From Paracyclopina nana (lineage: Eukaryota > Arthropoda > Copepoda > Cyclopoida > Cyclopettidae), in NCBI GenBank assembly GCA_019096065.1, contig JAGUCH010000001.1, positions 5,518,001 through 5,582,000 of the forward strand: a stretch of DNA of 64,000 nucleotides, in the 5' to 3' direction. Under the pieces are notes generated by a model that was not told the DNA's origin, ran no database searches, and worked only from the letters and a program-made list of their open reading frames with translations. The position numbers were made by a program, and so were the translations under genes. Below are positions 13,201 to 24,336 of this stretch, piece by piece. Position 1 is the first letter of the stretch. The number at the start of each line of letters is the position of its first letter.

Positions 13201-16200
13201 TTCAGCGAACCTGCGTGAAATTGAACTCCTTTACTGGATTCATAGTACAGGGATTTTTTCGAATACTGCTTTTTAGCATCCAATTACGACGAACTTCTGC
13301 GTATGCTCCTAGTTGTCGTCGTTTGAGCTTGTTTGCACACATTTTCTGCAATTTGTCGACCTGGGAATGAAGAAAGCTTAGAGGAAGCGCAGGCCTTTCC
13401 ATCTTCAATAGCATTAAGATTAATTTTTGCTTATCAGCCCCCCACACGCCACTTCAGTAGATAGATTGTTGTATCAGCGTGTAGACAGGCTGCAATGCCG
13501 ATGAATGCATTTAATTTGGTTATGGTCCTATCTCTGTTTGCTTACAGCAAGCCATTTCTTCGTTGAATGCCAGGCAAACTCAGCGCTTTAAAAGTATGGC
13601 CTAAAGATAAGATAGCGCCCACCAACAATGGCGCTTGCTCAGTGAAGTATTCTTGAAGATAATTAATATGCTATCTCAGAACAGACGCGAATTTAGTTAT
13701 CTTCGCTTCCTCCCTTCTCGAAATTGCTCATGAAAGTGAAAATACTTCCCCTCTCGTTCCAACAAGTCAGACTTTCCGACGAAGAAGGAGTTGCCTTTTT
13801 TGAAGCCTCAAAGCGCAGTTTACATACAAAGGGTGCATATAATGCATGATGAGTTCCAGATAATACACTCAACAAAGAACTTCTTTACCATAACCGTCAT
13901 AGTTTGGCAACGACCAGTGAATACCACGATCTGGTTAGCACCATTTCTGCTCTACTGACAAGAGTTCTTTTCCCAGAGTTCCCTTAAAGATTATCATTAT
14001 AACGGTACATTTCGGGCGGCATTGAACTTTATGCGCAATTCAGCCCTTGTGCAGCTTGCGTAAGAAAAAAAAAGCTCGTTCGAGTGGAGCCTGGAAGGCG
14101 ATGATTGTCTTTTTGTGCCTTCATGTGTGATGCAAAATGTCATATTTAAACTTGAGCAAGATGCCAGCAGCATAATATTTCTCTCTCCAATTGATTTCTT
14201 TGTTCATGATGGTCATGACAAATGGCTGTATATCGAGAAATTCTCAGTTCACGCTCGATTTTCTTCATATGTAGAGGAAATGATGCTCGTTGATACAATT
14301 TAATGCATCAACGACTGACATCTTTGACTACAGCATATTCTACGCATCGCGAGCATACTACAGCAAAGTACGTACGTTCTTTTGGGCAGTATAACAATTA
14401 CCGCAGTCGCGCAGTAGAGAGACCATTTGTCGAAAGTAGCTCTAAATTAAACGACTAAGATAAGCTCGAATACCCATGAGAGAGATGTTGTTTTCGAGCT
14501 GGAAATCTGGACCGTACTATTCAAGGTCAGAGAACAAGGACTCGGATCTTAAATTGGGATTTTTATCGTTTGGGCAAATGGCGAAAGCCTGCTGGACACA
14601 CTAGCCACTTTTGTCGACACGCACATTTTCCTGATAGCTTTACGCCCAAGTAACCTTAGATGTGCCCCACAAACCAAATCAAGTATATTTTATCCCAATT
14701 AATTCCAGTCGGAATTTCAATCATGGCCAAACAGATTAATTTTGATATACATCAATTCACCTATGTCCATTGATTACTTGCATGTTATTTTTTTCACTCT
14801 ACCATAATTAGTCTTTAAGATATTCAATTTTAAAATATTCAAAATCGCAACAATTTGACACACTCAAAGTGTTTAAAATATTTTCATCAATCTTTAATTT
14901 TTGAATTGATATGACTTTTACAGCATATAATTTCATCATTCATCAATATTTTTTTAAAATTTTCTAAAAATCAATGTCTCTATTTAATTACTATTAATTG
15001 CCTATTTAATTGATTCAATTTGGATTAAGTTTACTTTTATTTTTATCCCATCTGATAAGCCAACATTTCACTGAAAATTTTTTGAATGAAATGTATACTA
15101 ATTCTATTTAATATGCTATTTTATTTATCCATTATGTTTCTACTTTGTTATTTCTTATTATTGAATTTTTGTATATTTAATGCTCTCTAACTCCCAACTG
15201 TTGTGTTTTCGTAGGTAACTATTTTATTGGGACTTTGCCTCTTTTCAAATTAGCAAATCAATCCCACCTAAATTGCTACAAAAGCCATTAATGGGTACAG
15301 CCTATCAGTCAATTTCCATGATTTCCAACTAAGCAAAAAGTGTAGATTTTATCACTTTTTAATTCCCACTCTCCTGATTTAGTAGGTACCTATTTCATTT
15401 GGACTTTGCTATTTTTGGCAGTTGTAAAATGATCCCATCTATATCACCACTAAATACATTTATGTATTTATTCCATATTTTTAAGAAATTTCAAATCTAA
15501 CTTAGTAAACTGTTTAGAGATGGCTCTGCTTGCAATTCAATAATTTGTGAAATTGTTCTTATCAATAACTTTGAGTGGTTTTAGGATTTGAAAAATCATC
15601 ATTAATAGATGTTGTTTGGAACAACATTAAAACTGAGTAAGCAAGTATTATTCCTCTTATTTTCAAACAAAAACTGAGATTTTTAGAATATTTCAATATT
15701 TTATTCTATGTAACACAATCACTAAATACCACTCTATTTTTTGATTTTTTTCAATGACAGAACTCTTCATGACTTCAAGATTTATACTTGAAATGAGTCA
15801 TTACTCATTATTGTGGAGTGAGCCTACAAATTTCAGGCTTGCAGAATAAATTATTATTTTTAGTATGTGTATTAATTATGAGAAGTGGTCCTGACAAAAA
15901 TAGGCAAAAAAGATGTAAATTAGTATGAAGTTCATGTATGACTTAAAGGTAAATTATATTAGTTGGATACTAATTTTTTATCCAATATATAGGAATAAAA
16001 TGGACTTTATAGATTTTGCAATTAAAAATAAATAAATAATTCCCAACTTATTCCATAGAATATAGAATAAAGATGAATAAAAAACAAATATTGCTTTTAT
16101 TTAAGAATTTATAAGTCTCTCATTTGTTAATATATTAATTTTTCAGCAATCATGTGCTATCCATAGAATGTGTATGTCATATTGAAAACAAAAAATAACT

Positions 16201-19200
16201 CATATCTTTGTTTTTTAGTCATCCCTATTTCCGAATTCATATGTTTAGTGATATCGTTACGCTTTTATTGCCACTAGTTGACACTAATCGGGATTTCAAT
16301 ACACTACGAAATCCCTATATTTTAACAACTTTTTTTCATTTTGTTTTGTGGGGTGGTTTAATACTGCTTCGCAATTTTTGCAACATCCGCGCGCAGGAAG
16401 AGTCAGAAGTCCTAAGGGAAATTTCATTTAACTCAATGTGGCAGATTTCTTTTGCCCCGTTCGTTTCCCTTCCACGAGAGAACGGGAGCGAAAAAAGAAG
16501 AATCTAATTGTGTCCTCCAACATGGGCACAGGCTGAGAAAAACGAAGAGCGTGTCGGAAAGGTGGACCATATCCGTTTCCGCAAGTGCTGTTATCTATGC
16601 CAAGTAACAAAGGTCGCACACACAAAGGCAATTTGTGAAAATACTAAACATGTCTTCGTAAACTACTGAACAACAAAGAGGAAGTGAAGGAACCGGGATC
16701 AGAGCAACAGCGTCTTCTGAGCCCATAAAAAAGAGCTGTAGTATTTTGGCAAAATACTACTAAATTAGATTGTATGCTATTTCTGTCAAAGATCAGCTGT
16801 AGAAAGAGAAGCCGTTATCGTTTCACAAGCAGAAAAAAGCTTTAGCCAAACTGTCCCAAATCCTTTTAAAAGCGATCTTGTGCCTGCTTATCTTTGTCTG
16901 AAAGCTGTTTTCATCAAATGCCTCAAAGAAGTTACATGCAACGCTTGATGACCCTTGAATTCCTTTTAAAACAATTTGATTGCTTGTCAACCTGTAAACT
17001 TGGGAACAAAAACTTTTCTTCTTCATTACTACTAGCCTCAAAGCACGTTCCTTTCATTAGCTAAAAGCAATTCGCAAAAATAAAAAAACCTAGCTAGGCG
17101 TCCAAGGCGGGGAGCAGGAGAAGAGTTGGCTTTTCAGCAGAACTGCCAATATAGAAAAATGTATATTTAAAACAAGAAGTTTAAAAAGCTGGCCCCTTGT
17201 TTAAAGCTACTGCCTTGTGAATACTCGACTATTGCTGAGACACTGCACAACACTGTGCAACTGAACAGTACATTCTACAATATTGCTCTAAGCACTTTAT
17301 TAATGAGTTGCCTCAGCCCCTATGAGATTTTAGTCATTCTTTTTGTAATGTTTAGTCTATTTCTGTTCAATTCACTAGACAAAAATGAAAGGACAGATTT
17401 TAACAAACCGCTTTGCAACTGCAGTTTTTGCTATTTTGTTTCATGCTTTTCAACATTTATTCATGAAATATTAGCTTTCTTCACGTTGCTTTGGTATAAA
17501 AAGAAATCTTAACTATTGATTTTGCTGAAAATGTCTTAAACACGGCCCATAGATTGCCAAAATTAGATTTATTTCCTTTCAAGTTGGTATAAAGGTGAAC
17601 TGATTTTTTGTATAAGCTGGTGCTTGTCATGAGAGAATTTTTCTCCTCTTTTTAAGGTGGTTTTCGTGCATTCTTATAAAGAGTTTTAGACTAACAAGAA
17701 CTAAACATAAGTCAGGGATAAAAAGAGGATAAAGTAAACAGGGGATTAAAAGAAAGGTCGATCATATTTAACGTAGAAGAAAAGGCGTGGCTTTACGTAT
17801 AATCAAACATTTCTTTGTTTATGATGATAAAAGCATCGATTGCACGCGCGTGGATAGCATCAATTTGCGAGTGTGAAAGAGCTCATTTTGAGGGCACTGC
17901 ATTTGGTTGCTAGCTAGGCTGGTTTTTGCGCGCGCATTCTATATGCTTCTCTCTTTTATTGGACAGTTGCAACCAGTGTACTCACTTTTTGCTCCTTCGT
18001 TTTCTTGCTAAGTCCATAAATAGAGCCCCCTACTAAAGAGAAAGGAAAAGAAAATGTATTCAGCGACTATACGACAAGATGCAAGGCCAGGGCTAGTAAA
18101 CATGACGTCGCGCAAAAACAAGCACATATAGATGATGAATGTCTATGCATATTGAAAACACTTTGCCAGAAGAACGTCCTAGTATATCGCCATTATTATT
18201 TAAACGTACAAGCGCTATGTTTCCTCACTTTATGAAACTGATCGATGATAGCGCATTCTTAGATACACATGCTATCATCAGTCACTCTGATTAGGCGATG
18301 CAATTCAGAACAATAATAGTTTTAGCCTGTGCAGTTGGCTTTGCCAAGGCCAAGTGCCAATATTGCCAATTTCATCCAACCAACAGCAGCTCAAAGTGTG
18401 ACTTTAGCATAACGTGTGAAAAAGTGCCCGTCGATTCGGGTGTCGATTTCTCCACTATTTTAAACAGTTGCATACACACTGCCACAAACGGTGCAAGATT
18501 ATGTGTACAAATGAACAATGAGCATATATTTCGACTTGTAAAGGGCTTCATTGGCCCTACCCACTGCTTTTCGAGTGAGGAAGACAGCAGATGCGTTGTT
18601 GATTTGCAACTAGAAAACAATGATATTGCATCCATCGATCAACAAGCTTTCTTTGAAGGCGGGGAAAATGCTGAGCAGTTAATTTCGCTGAGTCTTGCTC
18701 GCAACAAAATGCTCGCCAACTTCGAGTTTGGCGAATTATTTGGCGGCTTCATAAGCCTAGCTGATCTTGATTTGTCGTCCAATGAGCTGAGCAGCTTTCC
18801 CAAGGTTTTGCCACCCAATCTCGAAAATTTGAACATGGCAGGGAATGCGATCAAGGATTTCTTTTCGGAGGCCCTGCCAAAAAGCCTCAAGACTCTCAAT
18901 TTGAGCTTCAACTTGATTCGAAATTGGCAAGGTTTGAATTCAAGCCTGGAATTCAAAAACCTCTCGTCGCTTGATTTGTCTAACAATAGGCTGACGAGGC
19001 CCGACCTAGCCGAGCTCTACAAGTTGATGCCCAGTTTGACTTGGATTGGCCTTCTTGGCAATCCCCTAATTTGCGATGAGAATTTGTGCTTCTTACAGCA
19101 GCAAATGCTTAATTTGTCTCTCGATCACGATAATCCAGTGTGTCAGGAGCCTGCCAGTGCCAAAGGGACTCCTTTGACCGACGCTCAGCTCAATTGTCGC

Positions 19201-22200
19201 CCAGCAGCTCCAGCCGATTCGATGACCATCATAGCTATTACAACCAGCGTAGCCGTCATATTCTTTCTCGGCTTGATTGCACTCGGCCTGGTGTGGATGC
19301 AAAAGAATGGACGGCTTCTCTTCATCAGGAGAAATCAAAGGAAAGCTGAAGACTACGTGTATGACGGACCTGGACTGGACACGTTTGAGCTCGAAAGCAG
19401 AAATGAATGAACGAAAGTAAAGGGTCTCTTTTATTACGTAATCCTGTGCTTACAAATCACTCAAGGCACGTAGGGAAAAGTTTTATGGGAATGTCACCCA
19501 CTCCCGCCATGGACGTGGCCGTATCGGCTAGTTCATTTCCAGTCATGATTTCCCAACGGTCCAGTATCTCGTTGAATCTTTCTGCATGCACTAGCTGCTC
19601 CGACCCATTAGTGTGGCCTCCCACGACCGTTAATCTGCCATCAACAATGCCCATGATGTGGCTGGATCGCGGTTTTTGCAAGTCTGGCATCGAGACGGTA
19701 ACGTCAAAGCCGGGGAAAACTTTTCCACGCTTTGGTACACTTCCCAGCTCCTTAAATAATCGTTTCCGCCACTTATAAAGATGGCATCGCCCATAGCAGC
19801 GCAAGCATGGTTGATTCGAGGTACTTGTAGCTTGGCCGTGCCACTGACTTGGAAATTGCCTGTTGAAGCGAGCTCAATTTCAAGAATGCGCTGCATGTCT
19901 CCCCTGAAAAGTGGAGGCATTTAATTAGGCGCTACCTAATTATAGTCATTTTGGAAGTACGGAACGCCGCCGATGATGTAGATTTTCCCGTTCAAATAAA
20001 CGCTGCAGCCGTTGACAAGACCAGCACTCGTATAAGGCCCAACTATGGAATGCAGCCTCCACTTCTCTGTGGCCAAGTCCAATTCAAAGGCATCATTGAA
20101 CGGGCGTCCGGATTGATCTGAACCGCCGAGTATGATGAGCTTTCCTTCGGCCAAAATTGAAGAGTGACCCTTCCTCGTGTGATTTAGTTTGGGGAGCTTT
20201 TCCCAATCTAGCAGAAAGATATTTGGGGAGATTCCAATTTCTCTCTTGCTGCAATTTTACTTGAATTTGGGTCGATCAAATTGCGCTTCTGACATTCTTT
20301 GGCGTAATAAGAGTCTCCTCCGCAAACATATGCAAAGCCAGACGCCGGATCGAAATCCACTGTGTGGCTGGTAAGCTCATGTGGAAAGTCCAAACTGGGA
20401 TCATGTTTGCACTTTTTCCTGCTTCCCACCACTTTCACTTCTTTGCTGTCCATTGTTCCTCCGATTGCAACAATGACCGTCGAATCTATCGAGTTTAAGC
20501 CCGGTTTTTCCGAGAATGGCTTAGGCCAAAGAATTACTCAAACCTTTGCATTTGACGGAGGTTAACGGCGGTGTCCAGCTCATAGTTTCTCCATTACAGA
20601 CTGCGTCCAGAGGCTCTGCATACAGAAACTCACCACAAAGTTTCTCACAAAAGCTCCATTCAGGGACAGATGCTGTCACTTCGTGGTTGACTGGTTTGCC
20701 AAACATATCAAAACATTTGAATTGTTTGGCTTCATTGCTGCTAGCAAAGAAGCACGCGCAAGAGGCTGTAAATTAAGGCTGTCAAATGGAGAAAAATGCA
20801 AGGATTCTGATATATGCCAATTACCTTCTTCCAGGAGAAGTATAAAGAGAAGCTTTAGAGCTATTGTAGCCTCCATGATGGAATCTTATCAGCGTTGCCC
20901 ATACAAAAGCAGCCTCTCTCCTTAGCTTTATGTACATAAAATTGTTGTGTCAATAATTAATATTCAATGCCCCTTATAATAAGAGGCTCTTAGATAATTC
21001 AGGTCGCTCAACTTACAGCAGTTGCAAGCTGGTTAATTTGGGGAATGAGATTGCGCCTTTTGTTCCTATTGTGAAATGAGCCTCTGCTTTTTGCAGGTTG
21101 ATGTTGTCAATCGCACAGCTACGGCCGACTTGACAAATTACACCCCGAATGGCGAGTGGACTCTGTCCCAATCACCAGTGTTGGTGCGACGAGTGAAATA
21201 CTACACTTGCTGCCCTGAGCCCTTTCCAGAGATCGTCATCACCTTTCATATACGGAGGAAAACGCTGTACTACATGTACAACATCGTGTTTCCATGCATG
21301 ATGATGAGCACCCTGACTGTTCTCGTCTTCTGTCTGCCTCCAGACTCTGGTGAAAAAATAGCTCTCGGGGTCACGGTTTTGCTCGCATTCTCCGTTTTCA
21401 TGCTGGCCATTGCGGAGAAAATGCCGGAAACCTCAGAGTCAATCCCTTTGATTGGTGAGAGGACATTATTCTGCCTTCCCCGCAAATATAACTACTTGAA
21501 AGGAAAAAGGAGAAAGATATAGCCCACTACGTACAACTAACTTAAAAGGATACGCTTGTCTCCGCCATTTTCCTTTTTTGGGGGCCCCGGCACAAATTGC
21601 TTTCTCTGTAGTATATGGTTTCGGAAGCGCAAATCTTGCCACGACCAATAAAACGTTGATAAAATCGTTCTTCTTCCTATATTTTTAGGAGTATATCTTA
21701 CGGCTGTGATGGCAATCACTTGCGTGTCGGTCATCATGACGGTCATTGTGCTAAACTTCTTCTACAGAGGGCCCACACTCACGCACGTTCCCGTCTGGGC
21801 GCAAATGTGAGTTCTCTAAGTTTTCCCATTGAATCTACGTACTATCCAAATATTGACGATTTCACATGCTGGAAGTAGGAGACTGCTGGGAAGCCTGGAT
21901 TTAGCCAAAAAAATCCTGGCTAGAAAGTTGAAAAAGTGCGATTTGCCCTGCACTGGTACTGCAATAAAACAGCAGCAAAGAAGCGGAAGTGGCATTTTGC
22001 ACCAGCCGCTACAAAGGCTGAATTTTTCTTGCTTCTCGCCTTAAAGCGCAATACGATATGTGGTCTACTTGTGCTCTGTCCAGTCATGACGATATTGCAT
22101 TGGTGGCAGTCATGATTTTCAGCATTGTTGCTAGAGCCTCGCGTCGGTTTTATGTGCATGCAATTGCATCATATTGTCGCGTCGTGTCGTTATAATGCAG

Positions 22201-23839
22201 GATGATGGTGTTTATTGTATGTTCCAGTCATATTTTGGGCAAAAAGACGCCTCGTGTGCCTGGGCCTCGGTTCGCTAACCAACAGGCCCGAGCTCTGCAC
22301 AACACCAGTCTACGAGGCCAAAGCACGGCGGCCTCCAGTCAGACGGCCACGAGGCGCGCTAGCTCCACCGTTTATCATGGCGGAAACTCCAACATTGAGG
22401 AAGCGTGGACTTCCTTTTCCGAGAGATGGCCCACATGGCAAATCTTCAGGTTTTTATTCCTCTTATTTGCACTGCATCTCAGCTGCTACAGCACAACTCA
22501 AAACTACATGCATAGCCCGGTTCCAACATGAAAAATCAGCATATAGCCAGGATACGTGACTTGATTTAGTAGCATAGCCAGACCACAGCTAGCTCTCGCG
22601 CTTAGCTTGACCTGACTTAACTGGTTATAGTCATGTTGGAACCGGGCTCCTCCACAAAAAGGTCGTTATTGCTTGACATGATAAACGACCGATTTCGCGT
22701 TACATCTCCTCTACGATACTCGACAGCTTCAGCCATAGTCTATGGCCAGCCTTTTTTGCTAAAAACTCTATCACTTTAGGAGGAGCGTGAGGAGCAGCCA
22801 GCCCGAAAATGGCATCATTCCGAGGTCTCCCAATAATGGCGGTAAGAAAAAGCTTGTTGTAGCGCAGCGGTAACGTTCCATAAAAAATGAGATTTTCCTC
22901 GCTGTTTCAGGGTCTTCCCTTTCGGAGGATTTATTGAACGGCCGCGGCGGTGACTCAGCATCGGGCCCCGTTGACATCAGGGTCATTCCAGCCTCTCCCA
23001 ACGGTGGTAAAAATGCCTGCGAATGCTACATTATTTTCATACAGCTAGTTGCAAATCTAGTTGGGAAAAGTTTCTCTGATCTTTCACTGACGTTGGCTGT
23101 CAAAACCAGACGATCAAAAAAATCATTGCGGCGTGATCCCCACATCTGCACGGTTCAAGGCATCTGAGAATCGTGACTATGTGGAAATGTAGGATATGTA
23201 TTTAGATGCTGCGGCTGGAACCAGATTGCAGAATCATTACTAACGATAACCCTTCGTTGGAACGCGCTTGCTACATAGCTTTCTGTAGTATACGAGGTAA
23301 ATCCTGGGACGAGACAAAGAAAGCCTCCTCACATGTTTATGGCTCTCCAATGCAATAAAGACAGCGTTTTCTGATGGATTGTAATTCATTTTTGGCCCAC
23401 CACACACAATAGAAGCCATTATTCTTCTCTACAATTTTTCATGACAACAGTGATGTTACAAAAAGCTTTTTTCATCCTAGATACGTACTCGCCTTTGGAT
23501 GCCAATTTGCCTTATGCTGATGACTTTCAGCCCTCCGAATCAGGAGCAGCGGCCGACCAACAACAACAGTATTACACAGGGGGAATTGGCGGCCTTAGAA
23601 CCGGTGGTGGCAACAATGCCTCAGGTTCCCCCGCCGAGATTGAATACAACCGAATTTTGTCGGACATAAATGCGAAACAACGCGACGACGAGGAGATCAA
23701 CGCCATTTTGCAAGACTGGAAATTGCTCGCACAAAAAGTTGACTACATTCTATTTTGGGTGTTTTTGGCTCTAACGACCGTCTCGAGTTGCATTTTCATC
23801 TTCATTTTGCCCTATTACAAACGCGGAAAGTTGCTCTAA
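10270..23839 (+). CDS. nAChR: nicotinic acetylcholine receptor alpha subunit (5' exon missing from model)
   Basis: Nine exons in phase: 10270-10550, 10619-10773, 11453-11633, 21097-21454, 21689-21806, 22201-22449, 22780-22841, 22911-23006, 23481-23839. The extracellular part has the Cys-loop [15 protein letters not shown] with 13 residues between cysteines and the vicinal cysteines YYTCC that mark an alpha subunit. TM1-TM3 follow, with GEK before TM2 as in cation channels, then a long Ser/Pro/Gly-rich cytoplasmic loop over four exons, then TM4 and a short KRGKLL tail. It forms acetylcholine-gated pentamers in the plasma membrane of neurons or muscle. The exon after TM3 aligns with the conserved VFL..W..LRMKRP region of alpha7-type subunits, which fixes its frame. 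The signal-peptide exon must lie upstream. The 9463-bp intron 11634-21096 contains two other genes. Donor GTTTTT at 22450 is weak. Confidence 0.9.
11634..18297. other. first part of the large nAChR intron, no gene recognised
   Basis: Open frames such as 12512-12895 (+, 127 codons) and 13202-13447 (-) have no recognisable motif. The stretch 14640-16200 is very AT-rich and holds an imperfect direct repeat. Conserved coding sequence was not seen. Confidence 0.4.
15187..15470. repeat. imperfect direct repeat of about 170 bp in AT-rich DNA
   Basis: The stretch beginning near 15187 (aactcccaactg...gtaggtaactatttta...ggactttgcc) recurs near 15359 (aattcccactctc...gtaggtacctatttca...ggactttgct), and the following AATCCCA-like segments also correspond. 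The two copies are diverged and offset by about 172 bp, so they look like an old tandem duplication. Confidence 0.5.
18298..19410 (+). CDS. single-pass LRR membrane protein nested in nAChR intron
   Basis: A single intronless frame of 370 residues. It has a signal peptide ([18 protein letters not shown]), a cysteine-containing N-cap region, about six leucine-rich repeats (LxxLxLSxNxLxxF pattern, residues about 100-260), and a C-terminal cap with cysteines near CDENLC, DNPVC and LNCRP. One transmembrane helix follows (about residues 308-332, [18 protein letters not shown]), then a short basic cytoplasmic tail ending in an acidic tyrosine-containing segment. The likely role is a cell-surface adhesion or receptor protein. 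It lies in the same orientation as the nAChR host gene and is tail-to-tail with the kelch gene, 46 bp apart. Absence of introns in an intron-rich region may reflect retroposition. No closer family can be named. Confidence 0.85.
   Translation: MQFRTIIVLACAVGFAKAKCQYCQFHPTNSSSKCDFSITCEKVPVDSGVDFSTILNSCIHTATNGARLCVQMNNEHIFRLVKGFIGPTHCFSSEEDSRCVVDLQLENNDIASIDQQAFFEGGENAEQLISLSLARNKMLANFEFGELFGGFISLADLDLSSNELSSFPKVLPPNLENLNMAGNAIKDFFSEALPKSLKTLNLSFNLIRNWQGLNSSLEFKNLSSLDLSNNRLTRPDLAELYKLMPSLTWIGLLGNPLICDENLCFLQQQMLNLSLDHDNPVCQEPASAKGTPLTDAQLNCRPAAPADSMTIIAITTSVAVIFFLGLIALGLVWMQKNGRLLFIRRNQRKAEDYVYDGPGLDTFELESRNE
19430..19435 (-). promoter_or_regulatory. poly(A) signal of the kelch gene
   Basis: AATAAA on the minus strand 21 bases after the kelch stop codon, in the 46-bp gap before the convergent LRR gene. 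Its closeness implies overlapping or abutting 3' ends. Confidence 0.5.
19457..20876 (-). CDS. secreted kelch-repeat protein with N-terminal Cys-rich domain; frame broken near 19714
   Basis: Five exons: 20876-20825, 20765-20544, 20485-20261, 20207-19961, 19903-19457, with introns of 53-59 bp kept in phase. It opens with a signal peptide ([19 protein letters not shown]). A cysteine-rich, sushi-like segment follows (C..MFGKP...CEKLCGEF...VCNG..SW.P), then about five to six kelch blades with the usual GG doublets ([45 protein letters not shown]). In the last exon the frame shifts by one base at a run of four Cs (plus-strand positions about 19711-19715): before it the frame reads SVEKFSP, and after it the kelch frame continues as [18 protein letters not shown]. 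This is either an assembly indel or a real break. Extracellular kelch proteins are unusual. The gene is nested in the nAChR intron on the opposite strand. Confidence 0.8.
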
Positions 23840-24336
23840 ATCCTACTACAACTTTTCACTCTTTTCTGCATGCCCGGTTACTAATTTGGAACTCGTAGAA
23901 GAAGGAGAAGAAAAACGACGAGCGCATGACCTTCCTAGACGTAGTGCAAGCGTTTGCTTAGTATAGAGCTAAACTTCTTCTCCTCAGATGCACAAATAGT
24001 ACTCGACAAAGTACCCACAAGAGACTTACTTCCATGACAGCAGGCCTTTAACAACGAAAAGCATCACGATGTGTTTGCCGTTTTCGCTCAATTTCAGCAA
24101 TATTAATCATTATAGCCAAAAATGCAGCGGTGCCAATGACGAAGCTACTCGAATCCTCCAATATTGTTATTGCAACAACGTGAGCCCGATCGACGTATCG
24201 CTAGATTTCAGAATTTAATATAGTAATTGTGGAATGACAGCAATTAGTTGTTGGCTTACATAAAACCGACATTATAATATGTATGTGGGAATAAACACGA
24301 TAATTTCTTAAACGCTATAACTACTATAGTAAATCG
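23840..24336. other. convergent spacer between nAChR and ABCC genes
   Basis: About 500 bp holding both 3' UTRs. A plus-strand AATAAA near 24290 could end the nAChR transcript. No gene seen. Confidence 0.45.

Noticed and set aside
20683-20925. 80-codon plus-strand frame
   Set aside because: Shadow of kelch exons 1 and 2 on the minus strand.
22215-22559. alternative frame for the nAChR loop exon ([11 protein letters not shown]...)
   Set aside because: It looks attractive, but the phase from the TM3 exon and the next exons demands the 22202 frame, which also aligns with the conserved post-TM3 region.
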